Positions 15,857 to 24,182 of a stretch of 64,000 nucleotides of DNA are shown piece after piece; position 1 is the first letter of the stretch, and every line of letters starts with the position of its first letter. The DNA lies in NCBI RefSeq assembly GCF_030209575.1, contig NZ_JARVRS010000001.1:2790001-2854000 (forward strand), read 5' to 3'. The stretch comes from Leifsonia sp. fls2-241-R2A-40a (GTDB lineage Bacteria > Actinomycetota > Actinomycetes > Actinomycetales > Microbacteriaceae). The position numbers and the translations under genes are program-made. Below the pieces are notes generated by a model. It searched no databases. It saw nothing but the letters and a program-made list of their open reading frames with translations, and was not told the DNA's origin.

Positions 15857-18337
15857 TCAGCTCTCGCGGACCACCTGATCCGGACGCTTGTCCGGCCGGA
15901 GCCCCCGCCACGACGGCTGCCGCAGCCGGCCCGGTCCCGTCCATTCGGCGAACTCCACCTCGCCGACGAGCTCGGGACGCACCCAGTGAGCTCCGCGCGC
16001 GTCGGCCGTCGGCACCCCCTCGATCGGGCTCGTCTTGCGTTCGTGCGCGCTCAGTTTCTCCGTCAGGTCGTCGAGCGCGCGGTCGCTGAAACCGGTGCCG
16101 ACCTTTCCGACGTAGCGGAGGGTGTCACCGTCGGGGATGCCGAGCAGGAGAGCGCCGATGGTGTCGGCACGGCGCCCGTTGCCGGGCGTCCATCCGCCGA
16201 TCACGACCTCCTGGGTCAGGTGGTGCTTGATCTTGATCCACGAGCGGGAGCGGCGCCCGGCGGAGTAGGTGCTGTCGCGCCGCTTCGCCATCACGCCCTC
16301 GAGTCCGAGCTCCTTGCTTGAGGCGATGGCATGCGCCAGGTCCCCATCGAAGGCGGGCGGCACCTGCACCGGATCGTTCGGCTTCGGTCGCAGGACCTCG
16401 CCGAGCAGCTCGCGGCGATCGTCGTAGGTGTCCCGGGTGTGCTTCGTGCCGTCCACCGCCAGCACGTCGAACACCATGTAGTGCGCGGGGGCGCGCTTCA
16501 GGGCCGATTGGACATCGCCGGGGCGCGTGAGCCCCATGCGCGTCTGCAGCAACCCGAAGTCCGGGCGCCCCTGCGGGTTGAGCGTCACGATCTCGCCGTC
16601 GAGCACCAGTTCGTGGTCGCCGGCCAGGTCGACGAGTCCGGCGAGATCCGGGTACGTGACCGTGACGTCGTTGCCGTTGCGGGTGGTCAGCCGCAGGCGC
16701 CCGTCGCGGATCTCCGCCACGGCGCGGATGCCGTCCCACTTCATCTCGAACGCCCACTCGTCCTCGTCGCTGATGTCGGCCGCCGAGCCGAGCGTCGCGA
16801 GCATGGGGGAGACCGGGTCGCCGGTGATCGGCGCGCCGGCCGTGCGTGGCGCAGCGGCCGCCGCAGTCGTCTTGGTCGGCTTCGCAGCCTTCCCACGACG
16901 GGACGGAGCCGCCTCGTGCTCGCCGTCCGATGCGTCCGTCTTCATCAGGTGGATCAGCCAGTTCTTCTCGTCCCCGCCCTGCGCCGTGCGGATCAGCGCG
17001 TACTTCCGCGGCTCGCCCCCGAGTCCGCCGTCCGGCTGGCCGTGCAGGGTGGCGATCACCTCGTCGTCGCGCCACTTCTCGAGCTCGTAGTCGCCATGGT
17101 CCCAGATGTCGACGTGCCCAGCGCCGTACTCGCCGTGCGGGATGTCGCCGGCGAAGCCGCCGTACTCGAGCGGATGGTCCTCGGTGTGCACCGCCAGGTG
17201 GTTCTGCTTGGCGTCGGTCGGCGTGCCCTTCGGGAGCGCCCAGCTGACCAGCACGCCGTCGTTCTCGAGACGGAAGTCCCAGTGGAGCCGCCGCGCATGA
17301 TGCTCCTGGATGACGAACGATCGCCCCTCCCGCGCCTCCGGCCGATCGACGGGCACCGGTTCGGGCGTCTTGTCCGCATCACGCATCGAGCGGTACGTGG
17401 ACAGCCGGTCCGGCTCGGACGGATGGCCGCCCGTCCCGTCGCCCGCAGTGGAGAGCTCGGCGAGCGGGTCGCCGCGCCGCTTCAGCCGCTGCATCACCTC
17501 CCGGTAGTCGAGGTGCTGGAGGCCCTTGGAGGCCAGTTCGCGCCAGGTCCGCGGTGCGGCGACGGTGGGGTGGAAGCGCCCGCGCAGCGAGTACGGCGCG
17601 ATCGTGGTCTTCGCGCCGTTGTTCTGGCTCCAGTCGACGAGCACCTTGCCATCACGCAGCGACTTCTTCATGTCGCTGACCACCAGGTCCGGATGGTCCG
17701 CCTCCAGCACCCGTGCCAGCTCGTGCGCGACCGCCGAGATCTGCTCGCTGGTCTGCGAGCCGTCGAGCGCCGCGTAGAGGTGGATGCCCTTGGAGCCCGA
17801 GGTGACCGGCATCGGGTCCAGTCCCATGTCCTGGAGGATCGCGCGCGCCAGGCGGGCGACCTCGGCGCAGTCGGCGAGGGTCACGCCGTCGCCCGGGTCG
17901 AGGTCGAGCACCAGTCGGTCGGGATTCTGCCGCTCGCCGCCGCGTCCCACCCGCCACTGCGGCACGTGGATCTCGAGGGAGGCGATCTGGGCCAGCCAGA
18001 TCAGCGTGGCCCGGTCGTTGACCAGCGGGTAGGTGTTCGTGCTGGTCTTGTGGGTGATCGAGGCCTGCTTCACCCAGTCCGGTGTGGATGCGGGGTCCAG
18101 GTTCTTCTGGAAGAACACCTCGGCCGGGTGGTCCGGCGTCCCGACGCCGTGCACCCAGCGCTTGCGGGTCGCGATGCGGTCGCGCACGTGCGGGATCATG
18201 ACCTCGGCCACGGCGTTGTAGTAGCCGAAGATGTCGGCCTTGGTGGTCCCGGTCTCGGGATACATCACCTTGTCGAGGTTGGTCAGCTTGAGGCGGTGGC
18301 CGTCGATGTCGACGACCTCGGTGTCCTGGGCGGCCAT
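15857..18337 (-). CDS. ligD: LigD: NHEJ polymerase-phosphoesterase-ATP-dependent DNA ligase
   Basis: This 826-residue enzyme of bacterial non-homologous end joining has domains in the mycobacterial order. The primase-like polymerase comes first (about 10-290, with LVLDLDPGDG metal site), then 3'-phosphoesterase (about 330-480, FVIQEHHARRLHWDFRLE), then ligase (about 530-820, with adenylation lysine in EMKWDGIR). It fills, trims and seals double-strand breaks held by Ku, whose gene lies 0.7 kb away on the other strand. The ATG at 18337 was preferred to the GTG at 18343 because TACGGT (18344-18349) sits 6 nt before it, a leaderless arrangement. Confidence 0.95.
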   Translation of the reverse strand: MAAQDTEVVDIDGHRLKLTNLDKVMYPETGTTKADIFGYYNAVAEVMIPHVRDRIATRKRWVHGVGTPDHPAEVFFQKNLDPASTPDWVKQASITHKTSTNTYPLVNDRATLIWLAQIASLEIHVPQWRVGRGGERQNPDRLVLDLDPGDGVTLADCAEVARLARAILQDMGLDPMPVTSGSKGIHLYAALDGSQTSEQISAVAHELARVLEADHPDLVVSDMKKSLRDGKVLVDWSQNNGAKTTIAPYSLRGRFHPTVAAPRTWRELASKGLQHLDYREVMQRLKRRGDPLAELSTAGDGTGGHPSEPDRLSTYRSMRDADKTPEPVPVDRPEAREGRSFVIQEHHARRLHWDFRLENDGVLVSWALPKGTPTDAKQNHLAVHTEDHPLEYGGFAGDIPHGEYGAGHVDIWDHGDYELEKWRDDEVIATLHGQPDGGLGGEPRKYALIRTAQGGDEKNWLIHLMKTDASDGEHEAAPSRRGKAAKPTKTTAAAAAPRTAGAPITGDPVSPMLATLGSAADISDEDEWAFEMKWDGIRAVAEIRDGRLRLTTRNGNDVTVTYPDLAGLVDLAGDHELVLDGEIVTLNPQGRPDFGLLQTRMGLTRPGDVQSALKRAPAHYMVFDVLAVDGTKHTRDTYDDRRELLGEVLRPKPNDPVQVPPAFDGDLAHAIASSKELGLEGVMAKRRDSTYSAGRRSRSWIKIKHHLTQEVVIGGWTPGNGRRADTIGALLLGIPDGDTLRYVGKVGTGFSDRALDDLTEKLSAHERKTSPIEGVPTADARGAHWVRPELVGEVEFAEWTGPGRLRQPSWRGLRPDKRPDQVVRES

Positions 18338-18401
18338 AGGCACACCGTACGCCCGGCGCGGCGCCCGTCACCACGCCCCGGGGCCGGCCGCGCGATCGGA
18401 C

Positions 18402-18890
18402 TCACTTCTCCGTGACGGTGTTGGCTGCGCCGAGCAGCTCGGGCGCACTCGCCGTCGACGTATAGGTGACGGTGTTGTCGGCGCCGACGAGCTTCATCGA
18501 CTGGACGTCGCCGGTGGTGATGGTGTTGCCCGCGCCGGTCACGGAGAGGGCCTGGAGCGACCCGGTCGTGATGGTCTGGTCGGCACTGGTCACCGAGACG
18601 TCGCCGCAGGACCCGACGAGGTCGACCGTCCCGTGGGCTCCGACGACAGTGACGTCCTCCCCGCCGCTGCAGGAGACGGTGACCTTCGCCCTGTTCACCT
18701 GGACCTCGATCGGCTTGCCGGTTCCCGTGACGGTGTAGCCGCTGCTCTCGACCGTCACCGCACCGCTGCCGATCCGCACCTGGACGGTGCCCGCGGCGAC
18801 CGTGTCGACGCTGCACGCGGAGAGGACGGCGGTGGCGGCGACGGCGAGAGCGGCGACCGCGAAGCCGCGGCGGATGATGCTGGTGCGCAT
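18402..18890 (-). CDS. DUF3060 lipoprotein
   Basis: This 162-residue secreted lipoprotein has a signal peptide (RRGFAVAALAVAATAVLSAC) with lipobox LSAC at Cys26. The mature part consists of beta-strand repeats of the type GAGNTITTGDVQ and GADNTVTYTST. That is the DUF3060 pattern, probably a small right-handed beta-helix on the outer face of the membrane. No function is known. It is divergent from ku and sits between ligD and ku without an obvious link to repair. Confidence 0.85.
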   Translation of the reverse strand: MRTSIIRRGFAVAALAVAATAVLSACSVDTVAAGTVQVRIGSGAVTVESSGYTVTGTGKPIEVQVNRAKVTVSCSGGEDVTVVGAHGTVDLVGSCGDVSVTSADQTITTGSLQALSVTGAGNTITTGDVQSMKLVGADNTVTYTSTASAPELLGAANTVTEK

Positions 18891-19032
18891 GGGGAGGTGC
18901 TTCCTTTGCTGTGGGAGGGAGGGGCCGATCGCCCCAGAATGCAGACGAAAACACGAGCGCGATCGTGACGCGATCGGTGGGAACTCGCCCCCGAGGGTTG
19001 AGGAGCGCGGTGTTTCTGGTCAACATGGGCAC

Positions 19033-19968
19033 ATGAGGGCCATTTGGACGGGCGCCATCACCTTCGGACTGGTCAATGTGCCGGTGAAGGTCTACAGCGC
19101 AACCGAGGATCACGACGTCCCGCTGCACCAGGTGCACGACGCGGACGGCGGCCGCATCCGCTATCAGCGCCGCTGCGAGATCGACGGCAAGGTGATCCCG
19201 TACGAGCACATCGTGAAGGCCTACGACGACGGTGAGCGCACGGTCATCCTGACCGCGGAGGACCTGGCGTCGCTGCCGGCGGAACGCAGCCGCGAGATCG
19301 ACGTCGTGGAGTTCGTCCCGAACGACCAGCTGGACCCGCTGATGTTCGACCGCAGCTACTACCTCGAACCCGACTCGAAGTCGCTGAAGGCGTACGCCCT
19401 GCTGCGCAAGACCCTGGAGGACGAGGAGCGCACGGCCATCGTAGAGTTCGCCCTGCGGCAGAAGACCCGGCTCGGCGCGCTCCGCGTGCGCGGCAACCTG
19501 CTCGTTCTGCAGACCCTGCTCTGGCACGACGAGATCCGCGAGGCGGACTTCCCGGCGCTCGACCAGACACCGCGCATCACCGACCGCGAGCTGCAGCTGT
19601 CGAGCGCGCTGATGGAGAGCTTCGCGGGCGACTTCGAGCCGGAGAAGTTCAGCGACGACTATCAGGAGGAGCTCCGCAAGCTCATCGACGCCAAGCTCGA
19701 GCAGGGCGAGAGCGTCGACACCGCTGCGACCTTCGGCGAGGAGGAGGAGACGAAGAAGGGCGGCGGCGAGGTCATCGACCTGATGGAGGCGCTGCAGCGC
19801 AGTGTGGAGCGCAGCCGGTCGACCAAGTCGTCCTCGAAGGCGTCGTCCTCGAAGTCGTCGTCCTCGGCGGAGAAGAAGCCGGCCGCCAAGTCCACGGCGT
19901 CGAAGTCCACCGCATCCACTTCCACACGGAAGACCGCGCCCAAGAAGTCTGCGAAGAAGCCCGCGTGA
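19033..19968 (+). CDS. ku: Ku homodimeric DNA end-binding protein
   Basis: This 311-residue Ku begins with RAIWTGAITFGLVNVPVKVYSA. The core beta-barrel runs to about residue 240, followed by a helical minimal C-terminus. A long Lys/Ser/Ala-rich tail (about 255-311, KKPAAKS and TRKTAPKKSAKKPA) resembles the extended basic tails of mycobacterial and Streptomyces Ku that aid DNA binding. Ku threads onto broken ends and recruits LigD. The start is at ATG 19033, where family homology begins. Its TGA overlaps the topoisomerase IB GTG (GTGA), coupling the two genes. Confidence 0.95.
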   Translation: MRAIWTGAITFGLVNVPVKVYSATEDHDVPLHQVHDADGGRIRYQRRCEIDGKVIPYEHIVKAYDDGERTVILTAEDLASLPAERSREIDVVEFVPNDQLDPLMFDRSYYLEPDSKSLKAYALLRKTLEDEERTAIVEFALRQKTRLGALRVRGNLLVLQTLLWHDEIREADFPALDQTPRITDRELQLSSALMESFAGDFEPEKFSDDYQEELRKLIDAKLEQGESVDTAATFGEEEETKKGGGEVIDLMEALQRSVERSRSTKSSSKASSSKSSSSAEKKPAAKSTASKSTASTSTRKTAPKKSAKKPA

Positions 19969-20930
19969 CGCGCCTCAAGCGCAGCAACCCGTCCGGCCCC
20001 GGCTACCACCGGACGATGACCGACAAGGGCCCGGTGTATGAAGACGAAGCAGGCAACAGGATCGTGGATGAGCGCGAGCTGGAGCGCATCCGCTCGCTCG
20101 TCCTCCCGCCCGCCTGGCAGGACGTCTGGATCTCGCCGGACGCCCGCGGGCACATCCAGGCGGTCGGCACCGACCAGGCCGGGCGTCGTCAGTACCGCTA
20201 CCACGACGCGTGGAGGCTCAACCAGGACCGCGTGAAGTTCGAGCGCGCGGCGCTCCTGGCGGAGACCCTGCCGTCCGCCCGGCGCAAGGTGACGATGGAC
20301 CTGCGGCAGGAGGGCTTCGAGCGCGACCGCATCCTCGCGGCCGCGTTCCGGATCATCGACCTGGGCAGCGTGCGGATCGGCAGCGAGGAGTACCTGCACG
20401 CCAACGGCAGCCGCGGGCTCACGACGCTGCTGTGCCGCCATGCGCGGATCGAGGACGACGACATCACGCTGACCTTCCCGGCGAAGTCGGCGCAGAAGTG
20501 GACGAGCACCATCACGGACGCCGACCTCGCGGAGTTGCTCCGGCAGATCCAGGCCCTGCGCGGCCAGCGGTCGCGGCTGCTGTCGTGGAAGGACCGCACC
20601 TGGCACACGATCCGCCCGGCGTCGCTGAACGAGTACATCCGCCGGCAGACGCGGGGGGAGTTCACCGCGAAGGACTTCCGGACGCTGCACGGCACCATCG
20701 TGGCGGCGGAGGCGCTCGCCGCCCTCGGCGTCTCCGGTTCGGACTCGCAGCGGAAGAAGCGGATCAGCGCCGCGGTCAACGAGGCTGCCGCCGCACTCGG
20801 CAACACGCCCGCGATCGCGCGCAACAGCTACATCGACCCGCGCATCTTCGACCGCTACCGCAGCGGAGAGGTCATCGACACCTCCGGCGGTCGCACCCCC
20901 GAGCCAGCCCTCCTCGACCTCCTCAGCTGA
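19965..20930 (+). CDS. Type IB DNA topoisomerase
   Basis: This 321-residue poxvirus/bacterial-type topoisomerase IB has an N-terminal domain starting TRLKRSNPSGPGYHR. The catalytic core includes LLCRHARIEDDDI and the Arg/Lys-rich FRTLHGTIVAAEAL region. The probable active-site Tyr is in RNSYIDPRIF near residue 288. It relaxes supercoils through a 3'-phosphotyrosine link. GTG 19965 overlaps the ku stop. Co-translation with Ku suggests a link between topology and end joining, though bacterial topoisomerase IB is usually accessory. A perfect 27-bp hairpin follows the stop. Confidence 0.9.
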   Translation: MTRLKRSNPSGPGYHRTMTDKGPVYEDEAGNRIVDERELERIRSLVLPPAWQDVWISPDARGHIQAVGTDQAGRRQYRYHDAWRLNQDRVKFERAALLAETLPSARRKVTMDLRQEGFERDRILAAAFRIIDLGSVRIGSEEYLHANGSRGLTTLLCRHARIEDDDITLTFPAKSAQKWTSTITDADLAELLRQIQALRGQRSRLLSWKDRTWHTIRPASLNEYIRRQTRGEFTAKDFRTLHGTIVAAEALAALGVSGSDSQRKKRISAAVNEAAAALGNTPAIARNSYIDPRIFDRYRSGEVIDTSGGRTPEPALLDLLS

Positions 20931-20998
20931 GCCGCCGAGCACAGGAAGAACGTCGCGATCCTGAGTGGATGCGCGACGTTCTTCCTGTGCTCGGCGGC
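20931..20998. terminator. Perfect 27-bp hairpin terminator, family A
   Basis: Arms 20931-20957 and 20972-20998 are perfectly complementary over 27 bp around a 14-nt loop. It lies between convergent topoisomerase IB and MFS genes. The right arm plus following bases (CTGTGCTCGGCGGCCAAG) recurs in the terminator after the sigma factor gene at about 23700. Confidence 0.8.
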
Positions 20999-21013
20999 CA
21001 AGCGGCCGCCGGG

Positions 21014-22498
21014 TCAGCGGGTGGGGACTTGCGCCTTGGTGGACGCGGAGAGCGGCGCAGCGATCTCCTCGAGCGACTTGCCCTCGGCATCCACGCCGAG
21101 GAACAGCTCGACGAGCCCGGCCCCGATCATGAGGCCCGCGCCGATGTAGTACCCGATCACGACGTCGTGGATGCCGCCCTCGATCAGGTGCCCGAACAGG
21201 ATCGGCCCGATGATGCCGCCGATGCCGGTGCCGACCGCGTAGAAGAACGCGATCGCCATGGCCCGGGTCTCCATCGGGAAGATCTCGCTGACGGTCAGGT
21301 AGGCGGCGCTCGCGCCGGCCGACGCGAAGAAGAACACGACCATCCAGCAGGCGGTGAGCCAGAAGGCGTCGAGCACGCCTGCGTCGAACAGGATGCCCGT
21401 GCCGACCAGCAGGACGCCGCTGCCGATGTACGACAGCGTGATCATGAACCGCCGTCCGACGGTGTCGAACAGATGCCCGAGCAGGAACGGCCCCAGGAAG
21501 TTGCCGATGGCGATGGGCACGAGCGCCCACGGCGCCACGTCGTCGGGCACGTGGAGCAGCTTGGTCAGCACCAGCGAGTAGGTGAAGAACACGGCGTTGT
21601 ACAGGAATGCCTGCCCGATGAACAGCGACAGCCCGAGCACGAACCGCTTGGGATACTGCCCCAGCGCGACCCGGACGATCTCCCCGAACCCGGTCGAGCG
21701 CCGCTGGTGGATCTCGATCGCGCGATCGTCGGGCACCTTCTCCAACTTCTGGTGGGTGTTCTCCTCGACGCCCTCCTCGATCTCGCCGACCAGCTTCTCG
21801 GCTTCTTCGTCCTGGCCGTGGATGAACATCCACCGCGGCGACTCCGGCACGTTCCGGCGGACCAGCAGGATGACGAGGCCGAGCACGGCACCGAGGCCGA
21901 ACGCGATGCGCCAGCCGATGTTCGCCGGGAAGAGCGAGGTGTTCAGCAGGAAGACGGTGAGCACGGCGCCGAACGCGGTGCCGAGCCAGTACGACCCGTT
22001 GATCGCCAGATCGACCAGTCCGCGGCGGCGGGCCGGGATGAGCTCGTCGATCGCGGAGTTGATCGCCGCGTACTCGCCGCCGATTCCCGCACCGGTGAAG
22101 AACCGGAACAGGAAGAACATCCACGGCGTGAACGAGAAGGCGGTCAGCACGGTCGCGACCAGGTAGAGGCCGAGCGTGAGGATGAACAGCTTCTTCCGGC
22201 CGAACCGGTCGGTCAGATAGCCGAACACGAGCGCTCCGACACAGGCTCCGGCGACGTAGATCGCGGCGGCGAGTCCGACCTGCGCGGTGGTGAGGCCGAG
22301 GCCGCTGCTGGGCTCGGTGAGCCGGCTGCCGATGGCGCCGACGATGGTCACCTCGAGACCGTCGAGGATCCACACGGTGCCGAGGCCGACGACGACCAGC
22401 CAATGGAAGCGGGACCAGGGAAGCCGGTCCATGCGCGCGGGAATCGTGGTGCGGATCGTCTTCAGCGACGCCGCCTTGTCCGTTGTGTGAGCAGTCAC
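21014..22498 (-). CDS. MFS transporter, sugar/metabolite-proton symporter type
   Basis: This 494-residue major-facilitator protein has 12 hydrophobic segments. [14 protein letters not shown] between helices 2 and 3 and SPRWM after helix 6 are signatures of sugar-porter and aromatic-acid/H+ symporter families. A charged loop of about 60 residues ([16 protein letters not shown]) separates the halves. The substrate is not evident. GTG 22498 is chosen because TAGATT (22506-22511) lies 7 nt before it, implying a leaderless transcript. It is divergent from the sigma factor gene across 235 bp. Confidence 0.87.
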   Translation of the reverse strand: MTAHTTDKAASLKTIRTTIPARMDRLPWSRFHWLVVVGLGTVWILDGLEVTIVGAIGSRLTEPSSGLGLTTAQVGLAAAIYVAGACVGALVFGYLTDRFGRKKLFILTLGLYLVATVLTAFSFTPWMFFLFRFFTGAGIGGEYAAINSAIDELIPARRRGLVDLAINGSYWLGTAFGAVLTVFLLNTSLFPANIGWRIAFGLGAVLGLVILLVRRNVPESPRWMFIHGQDEEAEKLVGEIEEGVEENTHQKLEKVPDDRAIEIHQRRSTGFGEIVRVALGQYPKRFVLGLSLFIGQAFLYNAVFFTYSLVLTKLLHVPDDVAPWALVPIAIGNFLGPFLLGHLFDTVGRRFMITLSYIGSGVLLVGTGILFDAGVLDAFWLTACWMVVFFFASAGASAAYLTVSEIFPMETRAMAIAFFYAVGTGIGGIIGPILFGHLIEGGIHDVVIGYYIGAGLMIGAGLVELFLGVDAEGKSLEEIAAPLSASTKAQVPTR

Positions 22499-22733
22499 AG
22501 GCGTGAATCTACGACGCCTGAAAGTCTCCCGGCAGCGCCTTGACAAACGCCCCTGAGCAGGGTTTCCGACCGGCTAGCGTACCCGTGGCTGCGATGTCAA
22601 CCCCTTGTTGTGGGATGGGGTGCATTGCTTATCGTGGCTAACGAACCACTCGTCCACAAGACGCGGTGGGACACCCGAACTGAGAGCACCAACGGCAGTG
22701 CCCGTGCGTACACGGGCTGAATGGGATGACACG
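22499..22733. promoter_or_regulatory. Long divergent leader upstream of the sigma factor gene
   Basis: This 235-bp region holds the MFS -10 (22506-22511, minus strand), a TTGACA at 22540-22545 and a TAGCGT at 22575-22580. It also has a 6-bp hairpin CCCGTG-CGTA-CACGGG (22701-22716) just upstream of the weak ribosome site of the sigma gene. The TTGACA and TAGCGT are 29 bp apart and cannot be one promoter. The leader of over 100 nt could carry post-transcriptional control. Confidence 0.35.
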
Positions 22734-23645
22734 ATGACCACGCTCGAAGTTACCAGCGATCCGGTACGGGATTACCTCAACTCCATCGGCCGCACCCGCC
22801 TCCTGACCGCCGACGAGGAAGTCGCTCTCGCGAAGCGGATCGAGGTGGGAGTGCTGGCCGGAGAGCGGCTGGCGATCCGCCCGAACCTGACCCCGCGAGA
22901 GAAGCGCGAACTGCAGTACCTGGCCGACGACGGCAAGCGTGCGTTCGAGCGTTTCATCGAGGCGAATCTCCGCCTGGTGGTCAGCATCGCGAAGCGGTAC
23001 GCCGGCCGTGGCCTGCCCGTCATGGACCTCATCCAGGAGGGCAACCTCGGTCTCGTCCGGGCGGTGGAGAAGTTCGACTACCGCACCGGCAACAAGTTCT
23101 CGACCTACGCCACCTGGTGGATCCGCCAGTCCATCCTCCGCGGCATCGCGGACACGGCCCGCCTGATCCGCATCCCGGTGCACACCGTGGAAAAGATCGA
23201 CAAGCTCGACCGCATCCGCCGCGACCTGGGCGGAGAGCTCGGCCGCACGCCCACCCTCGAGGAGATGGCCGAGGCGTCGAACCTCGACCCGGCCGAGGTG
23301 CACAAGCTGCAGATGAGCGACTCCGAGACCGTCTCCCTGGCCGTTCCGGTCGGCGAGAACGAGGGCGCCGAACTCGGCGACCTGATCGAGGACGGCGACT
23401 TCGCCGGACCGCCCGAGGCCGTCGAGGTGGAGTTCCGCCACCGCGACCTCGAGGAGCGCCTCCGCGAGCTGCCGCCCCGTGACGCCAAGGTGGTGCGCAT
23501 GCGCTTCGGCCTGGACGGCCAGAAGCCGATGACCCTCGACGAGGTCGGCGAGGTCTACGGCATCACGCGCGAGCGCGTCCGCCAGCTCGAGACCCGCAGC
23601 CTCAAGCGCCTCCGCAGCCCCGAGCTCCTCGAGTACCTCCGCTGA
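22734..23645 (+). CDS. sigB: Principal-like (group 2) RNA polymerase sigma factor, SigB type
   Basis: This 303-residue sigma-70 protein has region 1.2 (DPVRDYLNSIGRTRLLTADEEVALAKRIE), core region 2 (NLRLVVSIAKRYAGRGLPVMDLIQEGNLGL and KFSTYATWWIRQ), region 3, and region 4 helix-turn-helix (LDEVGEVYGITRERVRQLE). It lacks the long acidic N-terminus of a housekeeping SigA, so it fits the SigB/HrdB-paralogue class that serves stress or stationary phase in actinobacteria. ATG 22734 starts where family homology begins. Upstream lies an unusually long leader with a hairpin; downstream a strong terminator. Confidence 0.88.
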   Translation: MTTLEVTSDPVRDYLNSIGRTRLLTADEEVALAKRIEVGVLAGERLAIRPNLTPREKRELQYLADDGKRAFERFIEANLRLVVSIAKRYAGRGLPVMDLIQEGNLGLVRAVEKFDYRTGNKFSTYATWWIRQSILRGIADTARLIRIPVHTVEKIDKLDRIRRDLGGELGRTPTLEEMAEASNLDPAEVHKLQMSDSETVSLAVPVGENEGAELGDLIEDGDFAGPPEAVEVEFRHRDLEERLRELPPRDAKVVRMRFGLDGQKPMTLDEVGEVYGITRERVRQLETRSLKRLRSPELLEYLR

Positions 23646-23654
23646 GCCCCCGGC

Positions 23655-23704
23655 CACAGGAAAAAGGTCGCTGATCCGGAAGGATCGGCGACCTTTTTGC
23701 TGTG
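23655..23704. terminator. Intrinsic terminator after the sigma factor gene, family A
   Basis: The stem CCACAG/CTGTGG-like base continues into AAAAAGGTCGC/GCGACCTTTTT (23661-23671 with 23688-23698). An inner hairpin GATCC-GGAA-GGATC occupies the loop. The T run and position between convergent genes indicate bidirectional termination. It shares the CACAGGAA and CTGTGCTCGGCGGCCAAG elements with the hairpin at 20931-20998. Confidence 0.85.
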
Positions 23705-23748
23705 CTCGGCGGCCAAGACGGCCAGACGGCCAGACGGCCAGGCGGGGC

Positions 23749-24090
23749 TCAGCGGCCGGGCGAAGAGTCGGCGTCGACCTCGTCGGCGCCGAGGGCGCCG
23801 ATCTCCTCGGTCAGCTGCAGGCCCTGCGCGCTGTTGGAGGAGAGGGTGAGCTGTTCGAGCCAGCTCTTGTTGATGCGCGGGTGGCGTCCGCCGCTGTAAC
23901 GGAACAGCAGCGGGATGGCCGGGTCGACCCAGATGGCGCTGCGGCCGTCGCCGACGCTCTGCTCGTCGCGCCAGGAGAAGAAGAAGCCCTCTTTGCGTCG
24001 CAGTTTCAGCCCGATCACGATCTGCAGGTGCGCCAGGACCCGGTCGTCGAAACCGATCTCGGTCGTCCCGCCATAGATGAGCTTGCCCAT
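23749..24090 (-). CDS. DUF7882-type small conserved protein of Microbacteriaceae
   Basis: This 113-residue protein begins MGKLIYGGTTEIGFDDRVLAHLQ and contains FFFSWRDEQSVGDGRSAIW. That pattern is conserved in small Microbacteriaceae proteins, now DUF7882 as I recall, often mislabelled ATP-dependent DNA ligase. There is no adenylation KxDG motif, so ligase activity is not supported. TACGTT (24097-24102) sits 6 nt before the ATG, a leaderless start. The function is unknown. The C-terminal 20 residues are acidic and poorly conserved in character. Confidence 0.75.
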   Translation of the reverse strand: MGKLIYGGTTEIGFDDRVLAHLQIVIGLKLRRKEGFFFSWRDEQSVGDGRSAIWVDPAIPLLFRYSGGRHPRINKSWLEQLTLSSNSAQGLQLTEEIGALGADEVDADSSPGR

Positions 24091-24182
24091 GGAAAAAACG
24101 TACAGGACGTTACGTTGTTTCCCGGAATCGTCCGGCGCCCGCTCGCAGGCGGATCTTCGCTGCGGGGCGTACCCTTCGGCCC

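Noticed and set aside
22540-22580. Classical promoter TTGACA with TAGCGT before sigB.
   Set aside because: The two hexamers are 29 bp apart, too far for one sigma-70 promoter; at most one of them is used.
23749-24090. ATP-dependent DNA ligase, a label often given to this small protein family.
   Set aside because: At 113 residues it has no adenylation motif or ligase fold.
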